Part shown: positions 13,564-21,033 of the stretch, piece by piece
How the letters are laid out: every line of letters begins with the position of its first letter
Position numbering within the stretch: position 1 is the stretch's first letter
IMG/VR virus record: IMGVR_UViG_3300036850_000105
Coordinates: 1-64,000 of that record
Length of the DNA stretch: 64,000 nucleotides
Reading direction: 5' to 3' (one strand)
Origin: a virus
Made by a program: the position numbers and the translations under genes
The notes under the pieces: generated by a model
What the model was told of the DNA's origin: nothing
Seen by the model: only the letters and a program-made list of their open reading frames with translations
Databases searched by the model: none

Positions 13564-14303
13564 GCCAACTGGTCCTCTCCCTGTTCCCCGGCGCCGACCT
13601 GCTCGGGATGGCCTTTGAGCTCGAGGGCTTCTGCGTGGTCCAAGGTCCCGACGTTCAGTTCGGGCGGGACGTAAAGGACTTTCATCCGCCGGCGGGAAGG
13701 TTCGACGGGGTGATCGGGGGGCCGCCCTGCCAGGCGTTCTCGCAGCTTCGGACCCAGCACCCAGGGCGCGCGCCGGCGTGGAACGGGATCCCCGAGTTCG
13801 AGCGTGTCGTCGCGGAGGCGCGCCCGGACTGGTTCGTCATGGAGAACGTCCGACAGGCGCCGCTACCAGTGGTCACCGGCTACGCGACGACCGCCGCACT
13901 CTTTCAGAATCGCTGGCTCGGTGAGGAGCAGAGCCGTCTCAGACGCTTCACGCTCGGAGCTCGCGGCGCCAGTACCCCCCCCTCGCTCTACTCGGCACTG
14001 ACGCACGACTTCGTCGTCTTCGAGAACGTCGACAAGGCCGGGTGCTTCACGGCGAACGGTTCACAGTGGGAGCCCGGCATCGACAACGGCAACCGAAAGG
14101 GTCGCTCCCGCTCCGTCCGTACCGACGCCGAATTCCGCCGCGGGTGCCGGCTCCAGGGCTTGCCCGAGACGTTCCTGGAAGACGCACCGTTCACCGTCGA
14201 AGGCAAGATCCGCCTCGTCGGCAACGCTGTGCCTTTGCCCATGGGTCGGGCCGTTGCCCGGGCGGTGAAGCGGTGTCTTGGCCTGGAAACGGAGGCCGCA
14301 TGA
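13560..14303 (+). CDS. C5-cytosine DNA methyltransferase (short)
   Basis: 247 aa, GTG at 13560 (GTGA overlap with int). Motifs: degenerate SAM motif I SLFPGADLLGMAFELEG, catalytic GGPPCQAFSQ with Cys57, ENV at 95-97 (FVMENV), QSRLRRF at 124-130, and GNAVP near residue 217. Shorter than typical Dcm-type enzymes, with a reduced target-recognition region. Predicted to methylate phage or host DNA; no cognate endonuclease is adjacent, so it is probably an anti-restriction orphan. Confidence 0.85.
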   Translation: MSQLVLSLFPGADLLGMAFELEGFCVVQGPDVQFGRDVKDFHPPAGRFDGVIGGPPCQAFSQLRTQHPGRAPAWNGIPEFERVVAEARPDWFVMENVRQAPLPVVTGYATTAALFQNRWLGEEQSRLRRFTLGARGASTPPSLYSALTHDFVVFENVDKAGCFTANGSQWEPGIDNGNRKGRSRSVRTDAEFRRGCRLQGLPETFLEDAPFTVEGKIRLVGNAVPLPMGRAVARAVKRCLGLETEAA

Positions 14304-14818
14304 CGCAGCACGCGCTCTTTCTCGACCCGTCGGAGCCGTCGTGCGCGCTCTCTGCGTGCGGACGTTACCGCTACACGCTGCGCATTCCGCTCACCGCCGA
14401 TCGTCGCGGGGTCTGCCTGTTCGTGATGGCCAATCCGAGCACCGCGATCGTCACGGACGGCGTCTTTGCGTCCGACCCGACCGTCACGCGCTGCATGAAC
14501 TTCGCGCGACGCTGGGGCTGCGGGACGCTCATCGTGGAGAACGTGCGGGCGTGGCGGGAAACGGACCCGGACAAGGTGCCGCCTGACCCGTTGGCAATCG
14601 GACCGGAGAACGACGCGCGGATCCGGCGCTCTGCCAAGGAGGCCGACATCGTGGTTTGCGGTTGGGGAAAGCTCGGTGGTGAGCGAGGCCGCGCAGTCCT
14701 CCGAATGCTCGCCGAAGTGTGCGCGCCGACGGCGCTGAAGCTCAACGGCGATGGGAGCCCTGCGCACCCGCTCTACCTCGCGGCTGACCTCAAGCCGTTC
14801 CCGATGGGGGCCGCATGA
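14300..14818 (+). CDS. DUF1643 protein
   Basis: 172 aa, ATG at 14300 (ATGA overlap). Matches the family through YRYTLRIPL, LFVMANPSTAIVTDG, DPTVTRCMNFARRWGCG, and a later VVCGWGK. DUF1643 is widespread in phages and bacteria and has no established function. Operon position beside methylases suggests an accessory DNA-related role, which is inference. Confidence 0.85.
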   Translation: MTQHALFLDPSEPSCALSACGRYRYTLRIPLTADRRGVCLFVMANPSTAIVTDGVFASDPTVTRCMNFARRWGCGTLIVENVRAWRETDPDKVPPDPLAIGPENDARIRRSAKEADIVVCGWGKLGGERGRAVLRMLAEVCAPTALKLNGDGSPAHPLYLAADLKPFPMGAA

Positions 14819-15066
14819 GCGCCAAGGTCATCCCGATTTCGGACCGCGTCGCCCGCCTCCTTTCCCCACCCACCGGTGGCGTCCGCTTCGAAGCCGTCGT
14901 GGGCGGCGGCATCTGCTTCACCTGGCGGAACGATGACGGGGAGGTCGACCTCTACTTCGGGATCGATGAGGCGGCGGGGCTTGCGCGGCAGCTTGCCGAC
15001 GCAATCGACCTCGCGGCGGAGTTGGTGAGGGCGGAGCGGGAGGAGAGGGGCGGGTGTGAGACGTGA
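14815..15066 (+). CDS. Hypothetical protein, 83 aa
   Basis: ATG at 14815 (ATGA overlap). Beta-rich N-terminal half (FEAVVGGGICFTWRNDDGEV) and helical C-terminus. The stop overlaps the GTG of tnpB. No family recognised. Confidence 0.65.
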   Translation: MSAKVIPISDRVARLLSPPTGGVRFEAVVGGGICFTWRNDDGEVDLYFGIDEAAGLARQLADAIDLAAELVRAEREERGGCET

Positions 15067-16241
15067 CCAGGAGCCAGTCCCTGTGCCGCGCCATGCGATT
15101 CCGCGTCTACCCGACGGTGCATCAGGAGCGCCGACTTTTGGCATGGGAGTCGGCGCTGCGCTTCGTCTGGAATCTGGCGAACGAACAAAGGCTGATGGGC
15201 CTCGCTGGGCCATGGGGCGAGCGCGTCTTTCCGTCTGAGTTCTCTCAATCGCGCGAGGCGACCGAACTCCGCGCTGTGCTGCCATGGCTTTCGGACCTTC
15301 CGCGCGAGTCGATAACGTTTGTTCTGCGCCGGCTCCACGACGCCTGGCGTCGCTGTTTCTCACGCGTCAGCAAGCGCCCAGGCTTCAAGGTGAAGAGGCG
15401 CGACGTTGTGAGCATCGGGCTCAACCACCGGTACTGCCGCATTGAAGGCCAGACGGTGAAGCTGCCGAAGCTCGGCCCGTTGCGCATCGTCGCCCACCGC
15501 CCGCTGGTTGGGAAGTCGCGCGCGGTCTCTCTCGTTCGCGAAGGCGACCAGTGGTTCGCGGTGTTCGTTCGTGAGATAGAGGCGCCGAAGCCCGCTCGCC
15601 TCCCCGGCGCTGTCGCCCTCGACCGCGGCATCGTCTCCCTGGTCACCGACTCCGACAGCAAGACGATCGAAGGCCCCCGCTTCGCCGAGCGCTCCGCTCG
15701 CAAGCTGAAGCGGGCACAGCGCGCTCTCGCGCGCACCAAGAAAGGTTCTAGCAACCGAGCGAAGGCTCGGGAGCGACTGGCGCTGGTCCACCGAACGGTG
15801 AGGCGCCAGCGGGCATGGCTCCAGCATCAGATCAGTCACGACTACGCCAATAGCCACGGCACGGTCGTCATTGAGAAGCTGGAGACCGCCCGGATGACCC
15901 GAAGCGCCAAGGGTTCCGTCGATGCACCCGGACGGAACGTCAAGGCGAAGGCCGGCTTGAACCGAAGCATTCTCGACGCCGGATGGTCCGGCCTTGCGGA
16001 AAAGCTCCGGTACAAGCTGGAAGAGCGAGGTGGCGAGCTCGTCGAAGTTCCGGCCGCCTACAGCTCGCAAACGTGCTCCGCGTGTGGCGTCGTTGACGCT
16101 GCCTCGCGCCGCACACAATCCGCGTTCTGCTGTGTTGCTTGCGGGCACCAGGAGAACGCGGACACGAACGCTGCGCGGGTGATTCTCAGCCGGTGGAACC
16201 CACCGGTTCAGCCTGTGGAGGCATGCGATGGCGCGGCCTGA
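15063..16241 (+). CDS. tnpB: TnpB RNA-guided nuclease (IS200/IS605-type accessory)
   Basis: 392 aa. The N-terminal helical/beta region begins RFRVYPTVHQERRLLAW. The split RuvC site is complete: Asp187 (ALDRGIVSL), Glu271 (VVIEKLE) and Asp367 (ENADTNAARVIL). The zinc finger has Cys338/Cys341 (TCSACG) and Cys357/Cys360 (CVACG). Known TnpBs are DNA nucleases guided by an omega-RNA that starts within the 3' end of the gene and extends past it. No tnpA is adjacent. GTG start is coupled to the preceding gene (GTGA), and the next gene's ribosome site lies inside its 3' end. This looks like a gene fitted into the phage operon rather than a fresh insertion. Confidence 0.9.
   Translation: MTRSQSLCRAMRFRVYPTVHQERRLLAWESALRFVWNLANEQRLMGLAGPWGERVFPSEFSQSREATELRAVLPWLSDLPRESITFVLRRLHDAWRRCFSRVSKRPGFKVKRRDVVSIGLNHRYCRIEGQTVKLPKLGPLRIVAHRPLVGKSRAVSLVREGDQWFAVFVREIEAPKPARLPGAVALDRGIVSLVTDSDSKTIEGPRFAERSARKLKRAQRALARTKKGSSNRAKARERLALVHRTVRRQRAWLQHQISHDYANSHGTVVIEKLETARMTRSAKGSVDAPGRNVKAKAGLNRSILDAGWSGLAEKLRYKLEERGGELVEVPAAYSSQTCSACGVVDAASRRTQSAFCCVACGHQENADTNAARVILSRWNPPVQPVEACDGAA
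16190..16206 (+). other. Hairpin at the tnpB 3' end, possible omega-RNA element
   Basis: CCGGTGG AAC CCACCGG: a perfect 7-bp stem with a 3-nt loop, 35 bp before the tnpB stop. Stable hairpins at this place are characteristic of the omega-RNA/right-end region of tnpB elements. The guide boundary downstream cannot be fixed by eye. Confidence 0.4.
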
Positions 16242-16326
16242 GAAGCAGGAAGCGGAGCGATCTGCGGGTTACGACCTGGCAACGGAGCTCTTAAAGGCCG
16301 AGCGCGAGGGGGGCGAAGGGAAATGA
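16228..16326 (+). CDS. Hypothetical micro-protein, 32 aa
   Basis: ATG at 16228 with GGAGG (16217-16221) 6 nt upstream; starts inside the tnpB end and its stop overlaps the next ATG (ATGA). Product MARPEKQEAERSAGYDLATE... is charged and helical. Good translation signals, unknown function. Confidence 0.5.
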   Translation: MARPEKQEAERSAGYDLATELLKAEREGGEGK

Positions 16327-16751
16327 GCGACCTTGTCGTAACCGTTCCGAAGCCGATCTGGCTAGACTGGATCTACGAGGGCGATGCCGCGGGCGAGCCG
16401 GCCACCGGAGAGGAGTGGGGCTTCTTCCTCGGTGGAGCACGCCCCGCCGCGCTTCCAGGCGACCGACTTTACATCGTGGCTCACGGCCTGCTCCGTGGCT
16501 ACGCACCGATCACGCGTATCGCACGCACGGAGCGCGGCTGGGCAATCTGCCGGAACCACGGCGCCCAAGCGGTAACGATTGCGGGCGAGATCCACGGCTT
16601 CCGCGGGTGGCGAAAGCGCTGGTGGGACCGGGCGCAAGAGATCCCCTTCCCCGATTGGAAGATCGCGGGGGTGAAACCGCAATCGCGCGAGGACCAGTAC
16701 ACGCTCGACCGGCTATTTCGAGAGGCCGTTTCGTTGCCGGGGGCGGAATAG
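16323..16751 (+). CDS. ASCH/PUA-like hypothetical protein, 142 aa
   Basis: Begins with KPIWLDWIYEGDAAG, then EWGFFLGGARPAALPGDRLYIVAHG and later GYAPITRIAR and FRGWRKRWWDRAQE. The strand pattern with a G-D-R-L-Y/V core recalls small beta-barrel (ASCH/PUA-type) RNA-binding folds. Family not certain. Stop overlaps the next GTG (TAGTG). Confidence 0.6.
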   Translation: MSDLVVTVPKPIWLDWIYEGDAAGEPATGEEWGFFLGGARPAALPGDRLYIVAHGLLRGYAPITRIARTERGWAICRNHGAQAVTIAGEIHGFRGWRKRWWDRAQEIPFPDWKIAGVKPQSREDQYTLDRLFREAVSLPGAE

Positions 16752-17158
16752 TGAGCGCCCCCATCCGCTTCCAGCTCTCCCGTCGCAAGGGCTACCGCAA
16801 GCCAGAGGGTGGCGTCGTGTGTACGCGTGCGAGCCGATGGGGCAACCCGCACAAGGTAGCGGACGTGTTTCTCGAGATGCTTCGCGCGATTCCAGAGAGC
16901 GAGCGACCGAAGTATCGAAGCATTGACCACGGGAATCTGCTTCTTGAGGCCACGCGCGCCGCGATCAATCGATTCAGCGCCGACCTCTACGCCGGCAAAC
17001 TCCGGGTGACCGTTGATGACGTGAGGCGTGAATTACGGGGAAAGTCGCTCGGCTGTTTTTGCGCGCTCCCGGCCGAGGGACAGTTGGACTTGTGCCACGC
17101 GGCGATCCTACTTGAAATCAGCAACCAGGAGGACGACGGCGGTGCCGAAGAAGCTTGA
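16751..17158 (+). CDS. DUF4326-like protein
   Basis: 135 aa, GTG at 16751. Shows the DUF4326 signature: GVVCTRASRWGNPHKV near residue 20, a helical middle, and ELRGKSLGCFCALPAEGQLDLCHAAIL with the Cys/His cluster expected near the end. Found in many phages and plasmids; biochemical role not established. Confidence 0.8.
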   Translation: MSAPIRFQLSRRKGYRKPEGGVVCTRASRWGNPHKVADVFLEMLRAIPESERPKYRSIDHGNLLLEATRAAINRFSADLYAGKLRVTVDDVRRELRGKSLGCFCALPAEGQLDLCHAAILLEISNQEDDGGAEEA

Positions 17159-17768
17159 GCTATCTGGCATGTCATTCGGCAGGCTCTCTGTCATCTCTGA
17201 ATCTGGCCGTGACAAGCACGGAGCCACGCTGTGGGCTTGTCGCTGCGCTTGTGGTGCCACGTCCGTTGTGCGTGGCGCAACCCTGGCAAGCGGTCGCGCT
17301 CGGTCTTGCGGGTGTGGTGTTCTGGAAGCAGCCCGGCTTCCAAAGAAGCATGGCGCAACCAAGTCAGCGCTCTACCGCCGTTGGCAAGCAATGAAGGCCA
17401 GGTGCGGCAACGAAAAAGGCTCCGAGTTCCACAACTACGGCGGACGTGGGATAACTGTGTGTCCGCGCTGGCTGCATTCGTTCGAGAACTTTGCTGCCGA
17501 CATGGTGGCTGAGTTCTCAGAAGACCTGGAACTCGATCGCGTCGACGTGAACGGCAACTACGAGCCGGGCAACTGTCGCTGGGCGACCCGCAAAGTTCAA
17601 CAGCGAAACAAGCGCGACAACCACTTCGTCACAATTGGAGCCAAGACCCAGACCGTTCAGGATTGGGCTGAACAACTAGGGATCAAGCCCAATACCATTG
17701 TGACCAGGTTGCGCCGCGGGTGGGACGTTGCTGATGCATTGAAGGTCGCGAACGGAGGCGAGCCATGA
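17142..17768 (+). CDS. Zn-ribbon / HNH-like DNA-binding protein (paralogue)
   Basis: 208 aa, GTG at 17142 with AGGAGG about 9 nt upstream; overlaps the previous gene by 17 bp. Same architecture as 8632-9585 without the knuckle: Cys4 site (CRCACGATS then SCGCGV), core YGGRGITVCPRWL with LDRVDVNGNYEPGNCRWAT, then one HTH (VQDWAEQLGIKPNTIVTRL). Its sequence looks less GC-biased than its neighbours, suggesting separate acquisition. Homing-type nuclease or regulator. Confidence 0.7.
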   Translation: MPKKLELSGMSFGRLSVISESGRDKHGATLWACRCACGATSVVRGATLASGRARSCGCGVLEAARLPKKHGATKSALYRRWQAMKARCGNEKGSEFHNYGGRGITVCPRWLHSFENFAADMVAEFSEDLELDRVDVNGNYEPGNCRWATRKVQQRNKRDNHFVTIGAKTQTVQDWAEQLGIKPNTIVTRLRRGWDVADALKVANGGEP

Positions 17769-17914
17769 CCACCCTGACCCGCCTCCGCATCGCCCCCTAC
17801 TTCCTCGCCGGCCACACCTTCCGCGGTTGCGCCCGAAAGTACCGGTGCACCGTCAGGCAGGCCGAGGAAGCTGTCCGCGTTACGTCGCGGGAGATGCGCG
17901 GGAGGAAGCGGTGA
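17765..17914 (+). CDS. Small HTH-like protein, 49 aa
   Basis: ATG at 17765 (ATGA overlap); stop overlaps the next GTG. Product (MTTLTRLRIAPYFLAGHTFR...) contains FRGCARKYRCTVRQAEEAVR, which fits a minimal sigma-like or resolvase-like HTH. Very basic C-terminus. Could be a regulator. Confidence 0.6.
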   Translation: MTTLTRLRIAPYFLAGHTFRGCARKYRCTVRQAEEAVRVTSREMRGRKR

Positions 17915-18225
17915 GCGAAACCGAGATCTCCCTCAACATCCGCCGAGCCCTGAAGCTGGCCGGCTTCTGGTGCGAGCGTGTGAACAGCGGGAAGGTGCCG
18001 ACGCGGGGCGGGTTCTTCCAAGGGGCAAGCAAGGGCACGCCCGACACCGTCGTCGTCTCCCCGGTGTACGGCTGGCTCGAGACCAAAACGCCCGAGGGGA
18101 AGCTCAGCGACGGGCAGCGCAAGTGGCACGCGAAGGCAAAAGCCCGTTGCGTTCGCATCGCCGTCGTCATGAGCGCGTCAGAGGCGATCGCGGTGGTTAG
18201 GGGATGGCGGAGGGAGGCCACATGA
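17911..18225 (+). CDS. VRR-NUC domain nuclease
   Basis: 104 aa, GTG at 17911. The stand-alone VRR-NUC pattern is clear: CERVNSGKVPTRGGFFQGAS, KGTPDTVVVSPVYGWLETKT (catalytic Asp and Glu-x-Lys) and GKLSDGQRKWHAKAKA. Phage VRR-NUC proteins are structure-specific DNA nucleases, some resolving branched DNA. Sits in the modification cluster directly before the methylases. Confidence 0.85.
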   Translation: MSETEISLNIRRALKLAGFWCERVNSGKVPTRGGFFQGASKGTPDTVVVSPVYGWLETKTPEGKLSDGQRKWHAKAKARCVRIAVVMSASEAIAVVRGWRREAT

Positions 18226-18434
18226 GTGAGCTTCGTCGCAGCGTCGGCGCACTCGTGCTCTTCCACGGGGCGACGATCGAGCGCGCGCTCAGGTTCTCCG
18301 CTTCACAGATGGAGCTTGCCGAGCGCTCGGAGGCAACTGATCCGGAGCTCCGTGACGCAGCGGGGGAACAGCTAGCCAAGATCGACGCTGCACTCGAGGC
18401 GTTCCTGGCGCTCGGGAAGGAGCTGCAGAAGTGA
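18222..18434 (+). CDS. Hypothetical helical protein, 70 aa
   Basis: Start at 18222 (MSELRRSVGALVLFHG) by ATGA overlap. Entirely helical, acidic; no motif. Coupled between the nuclease and the methylase. Confidence 0.65.
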   Translation: MSELRRSVGALVLFHGATIERALRFSASQMELAERSEATDPELRDAAGEQLAKIDAALEAFLALGKELQK

Positions 18435-19228
18435 TGGCTGAGGGTAGCTTGCGGGCGGTGGTGGAGGGGGAGGCAACGTGGGCGATCGTGCATGGGGATT
18501 GTCGCGAAGTGCTCGCCACGCTCCCGGATCGCTCCGTCGACCACGTGATTACGGATCCGCCGTACGACGAGCACACCCAGGCAAACATCTCGTCCGGTAC
18601 CGCGTTCAAGCGGCAGCTCGACGGGTTCACGTCAGGCTCCGGGATCCCACGCGTCGACCTTGGGTTTGCCCCGCTTGAATCGTGCGACTTCGCCCGGGAC
18701 CTCGTCCGCGTTTCTCGCCGCTGGACCATCTGCTTTTCCAGCATCGAGAACATCGGCGCCTACCGCGACGCCGTTGGCTCCGAGCACTGGGTGCGCGGTG
18801 GAGTTTGGTACAAGCCGAACTCGATGGGTCAGCTCACGGCGGACAGGCCGGCGAGCGCATGTGAGTTCCTGGCCATCATGCACGCCGCGGGTGAGAAGCG
18901 GTGGAACGGGAAGGGCTCATATGCGCACTGGGTGTTCAACGGGACCCGCGGAGAACTCGAGCGTCACCCCTGCCAAAAGCCGCTCGATCTGATGCTGCGC
19001 CTCGTCGAGCAGTTCACCGATCCGGGTGACGTGATCCTGGACGCGTTTTGCGGGTCCGCCGCAACCGGGATCGCCGCGCTCAGGCTCGGGCGTCGGTTCA
19101 TCGGCATCGAGTGTGATCCGCCATGGGTCGAGCTCGCGCGTGACAGGTTGATCGCGGAGACCGAGAACTCAACGGTTGCGGCACGAAGAGCAGGGCAGGT
19201 CGCGCTCTTCTCGGAGGTCCCCCAGTGA
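18431..19228 (+). CDS. DNA methyltransferase, N4/N6 (DPPY) class
   Basis: 265 aa; GTG at 18431 followed by ATG at 18434, either possible. Motif IV DPPY at 42-45 (VITDPPYDEHT) precedes HPCQKPLDLMLRLVE (about 179-193) and SAM motif I DAFCGSAATGIAALRLG (about 204-220), the order of beta-class amino-methylases. Methylates adenine N6 or cytosine N4. Its stop overlaps the Dam gene start, so the two modification enzymes are co-translated. Confidence 0.88.
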   Translation: MMAEGSLRAVVEGEATWAIVHGDCREVLATLPDRSVDHVITDPPYDEHTQANISSGTAFKRQLDGFTSGSGIPRVDLGFAPLESCDFARDLVRVSRRWTICFSSIENIGAYRDAVGSEHWVRGGVWYKPNSMGQLTADRPASACEFLAIMHAAGEKRWNGKGSYAHWVFNGTRGELERHPCQKPLDLMLRLVEQFTDPGDVILDAFCGSAATGIAALRLGRRFIGIECDPPWVELARDRLIAETENSTVAARRAGQVALFSEVPQ

Positions 19229-20292
19229 GCGCGCAACTCCTCGCCCCGTACCCCTACTTCGGAGGCAAGCGCGACGTCGCGCCCATGATCTGGTCTCGCC
19301 TCGGACGCCCGAAGCACTACATCGAACCGTTCTGCGGGTCCGCTGCCGTTCTTCTTGCGGCACCCGAGCCCGCTTCGCTTGAGGTCATCGGCGACATGAA
19401 CGGCTTCATCGCGAATTTCTGGCGCTCGGTTGTTCACCAGGCCGCCGAGGTCGCGAAGTGGGCTGACTACCCGGTCTCGCATGTGGACCTCGGTGCGCGT
19501 CACGGGTGGCTGATGGAGCAGCGTGGCGCCATCGAAGCGGGCCTACAAGATCCGAACTGGCCGGGTGACGCGAAGGTCGCCGGTTGGTGGCTCTGGGGTC
19601 AATGCTGCTGGATTGGCTCTGGGTGGTGTGATTGGGACAAGGGCGAGCGGCGCTCGAAGTGGGACCAGCGACCGCACATCACGACTCCAGGCATGGGAGT
19701 TCAAGCGAGTCAGCGACGCCGGGAGGGGGATTCAGGCGACCGGGCAGGTGCCGACGTCACCTCCGCCGGGATGGGCATTCAAGCCGCCGGCAAGGTGCCA
19801 CACGTCAGCGACGCCGGGAGGGGGATTCAGGCGACCGGGCAGGTGCCGCACGTCGGCAACGCCGATCCTAGCTTCTGGACCTCCTCCGGAGCCGTCGCAC
19901 ATCGCTGGCTCGGAATCTTGGCGACTCGCCTCGAGCGCGTCCGCGTTGTGCACGGCGAGTGGTCACGGTGCCTCAACAACCATTACGGCGCTGAGCGGAC
20001 CGCAATCTACTTCGACCCGCCGTACGAGAGCTTCGAAGGCATCTACGGCGTCAAGAACAGCGTCGCCCAAGACGTCGCCGATTGGTGCCGAGAGCACGCC
20101 GATCTCGCGATTGCGCTGTCCGGCCACGTTGGCGACTACGACCTTCCTGGATGGGACGCTGTCCAATGGGAGCGCTCCGGTAACACCTACTCGGGCAGCG
20201 GCACGAAGGACCAGGAGATGATTTGGTTTGCTCCCGCGTGTCTGCCAGCGACGCCGCCAGCTCAGCGGTCGCTTTTCCAGGAGGTCTCCTGA
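19225..20292 (+). CDS. Dam-like (D12 class) adenine methyltransferase
   Basis: 355 aa, GTG at 19225. Alpha-class order: PYFGGKRDVAP at the N-terminus and EPFCGSAAV (34-42), catalytic DPPY at 264-267 (IYFDPPYESF). Between about 153 and 215 there is a repeat insert of units like AGRGIQATGQVPHV, seen in a number of phage Dam proteins and poorly conserved. Inside it one repeat copy is read in a shifted frame (see 19709-19848), but the overall frame is restored and the catalytic half intact. Confidence 0.88.
   Translation: MSAQLLAPYPYFGGKRDVAPMIWSRLGRPKHYIEPFCGSAAVLLAAPEPASLEVIGDMNGFIANFWRSVVHQAAEVAKWADYPVSHVDLGARHGWLMEQRGAIEAGLQDPNWPGDAKVAGWWLWGQCCWIGSGWCDWDKGERRSKWDQRPHITTPGMGVQASQRRREGDSGDRAGADVTSAGMGIQAAGKVPHVSDAGRGIQATGQVPHVGNADPSFWTSSGAVAHRWLGILATRLERVRVVHGEWSRCLNNHYGAERTAIYFDPPYESFEGIYGVKNSVAQDVADWCREHADLAIALSGHVGDYDLPGWDAVQWERSGNTYSGSGTKDQEMIWFAPACLPATPPAQRSLFQEVS
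19709..19848 (+). repeat. Two identical 45-bp direct repeats in different reading frames
   Basis: Copies at 19709-19753 and 19804-19848 are identical over 45 bp, 95 bp apart. As 95 is not a multiple of 3, the first is translated as SQRRREGDSGDRAGAD and the second as VSDAGRGIQATGQVP. A single C present after copy 2 (GCCGCACGTC) is missing after copy 1 (GCCGACGTC). Confidence 0.85.
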
Positions 20293-20381
20293 TGCCCGCC
20301 AAGCGCCAGGGGTGGAGGGGTGGGGTTGCCAGCGCGGGCGGAGGTGTGCTCAATGGAGGATGTCCGGGCGAGAGCCTGGTC

Positions 20382-20430
20382 CGTCGGCTCGGGCTCGCTG
20401 TAGTAGGCAACGCTCGAGCCGACGTTTTTT
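20382..20430 (+). terminator. Intrinsic terminator after the methylase operon
   Basis: Perfect 10-bp stem CGTCGGCTCG (20382-20391) / CGAGCCGACG (20415-20424), 23-nt loop, followed by six T (20425-20430). It lies in the 276-bp interval 20293-20568, where I see no convincing gene. Confidence 0.75.
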
Positions 20431-20443
20431 GTCGCAATCTTCC

Positions 20444-20522
20444 TTGTGATCGCTCACCCGAGCGGGTTACATTACGACGTTCCCGGACCTACTACCGGGA
20501 GACATCGTCCCCACTTAGTGGG
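20444..20522 (+). promoter_or_regulatory. Promoter with three inverted repeats before the replication genes
   Basis: TTGTGA (20444-20449), 17-bp spacer, TTACAT (20467-20472) makes a plausible sigma70-type promoter right after the terminator. Three inverted repeats follow closely: CGCTC ACCC GAGCG inside the spacer (20451-20464), TCCCGG/CCGGGA (20481-20500), and CCCACT T AGTGGG (20510-20522). These may be operators for an activator or repressor of the replication operon. Confidence 0.5.
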
Positions 20523-20568
20523 CGAGTGCTGCTTCGCGATGGCGGGGCGGGAAGGCGGGAGTGTGTCC

Positions 20569-21033
20569 ATGGACGGTGACGGTCGCAAGCCCATCACGAT
20601 GCGCGAAGTGTGCCGCGGGTGCTCGTGCCCCGATGGCTACATCACCGAGACTGGCGCGCAAGACGTGGTCCGTTGCGTGGATTGCGATCGGTTTTGCTAC
20701 AACGCGCCGCGCACGGAGACGGGTAAGAAAGTCCGCAGCGTCCAGACTGTGCACGAGGCGATCAAACCCAAGCTTCGGGCACGAGTGATCACTAGTGCCA
20801 ATGGGCGCTGCCAGCTCTGCGGCAAGGGGCCTGACTCCGGCGCCACGATGCACGTGGCTCATATGGTGAGCGTAAAACAAGGCCTAGAGAGCGGCATGAC
20901 GGACGCCGAAATGAATTCGGAAGCGAATCTCATTTGCGCCTGTGACGAGTGCAACCTGGGGATCGGTGAGGACACGATCCCGCTGCGTCTCGCGCTGGCG
21001 ATGATCATGGCGAAGACGAGGGTGAAGCCTTGA
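20569..21033 (+). CDS. HNH-type zinc protein
   Basis: 154 aa. Start at 20569 (MDGDGRKPITMREV) has GGGAG 7 nt upstream; the frame is open further 5' but that part covers the promoter. N-terminal Cys4 region (CRGCSCPDGYIT ... CVDCDRFCYN), then an HNH core: RCQLCGKGPDSG, MHVAHMVSV and NLICACDECNLGIGE. HNH proteins at the head of phage replication operons may be nucleases acting in replication or packaging. Confidence 0.75.
   Translation: MDGDGRKPITMREVCRGCSCPDGYITETGAQDVVRCVDCDRFCYNAPRTETGKKVRSVQTVHEAIKPKLRARVITSANGRCQLCGKGPDSGATMHVAHMVSVKQGLESGMTDAEMNSEANLICACDECNLGIGEDTIPLRLALAMIMAKTRVKP

Noticed and set aside
15063-16241. Complete IS200/IS605 insertion sequence
   Set aside because: Only tnpB is present; no tnpA and no convincing element ends or target duplication could be seen.
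20292-20579. Open frame starting MPAKRQGWRGGVA after the Dam gene
   Set aside because: It runs through a perfect terminator and promoter-like repeats, has Arg/Gly-rich noise composition and no ribosome site.
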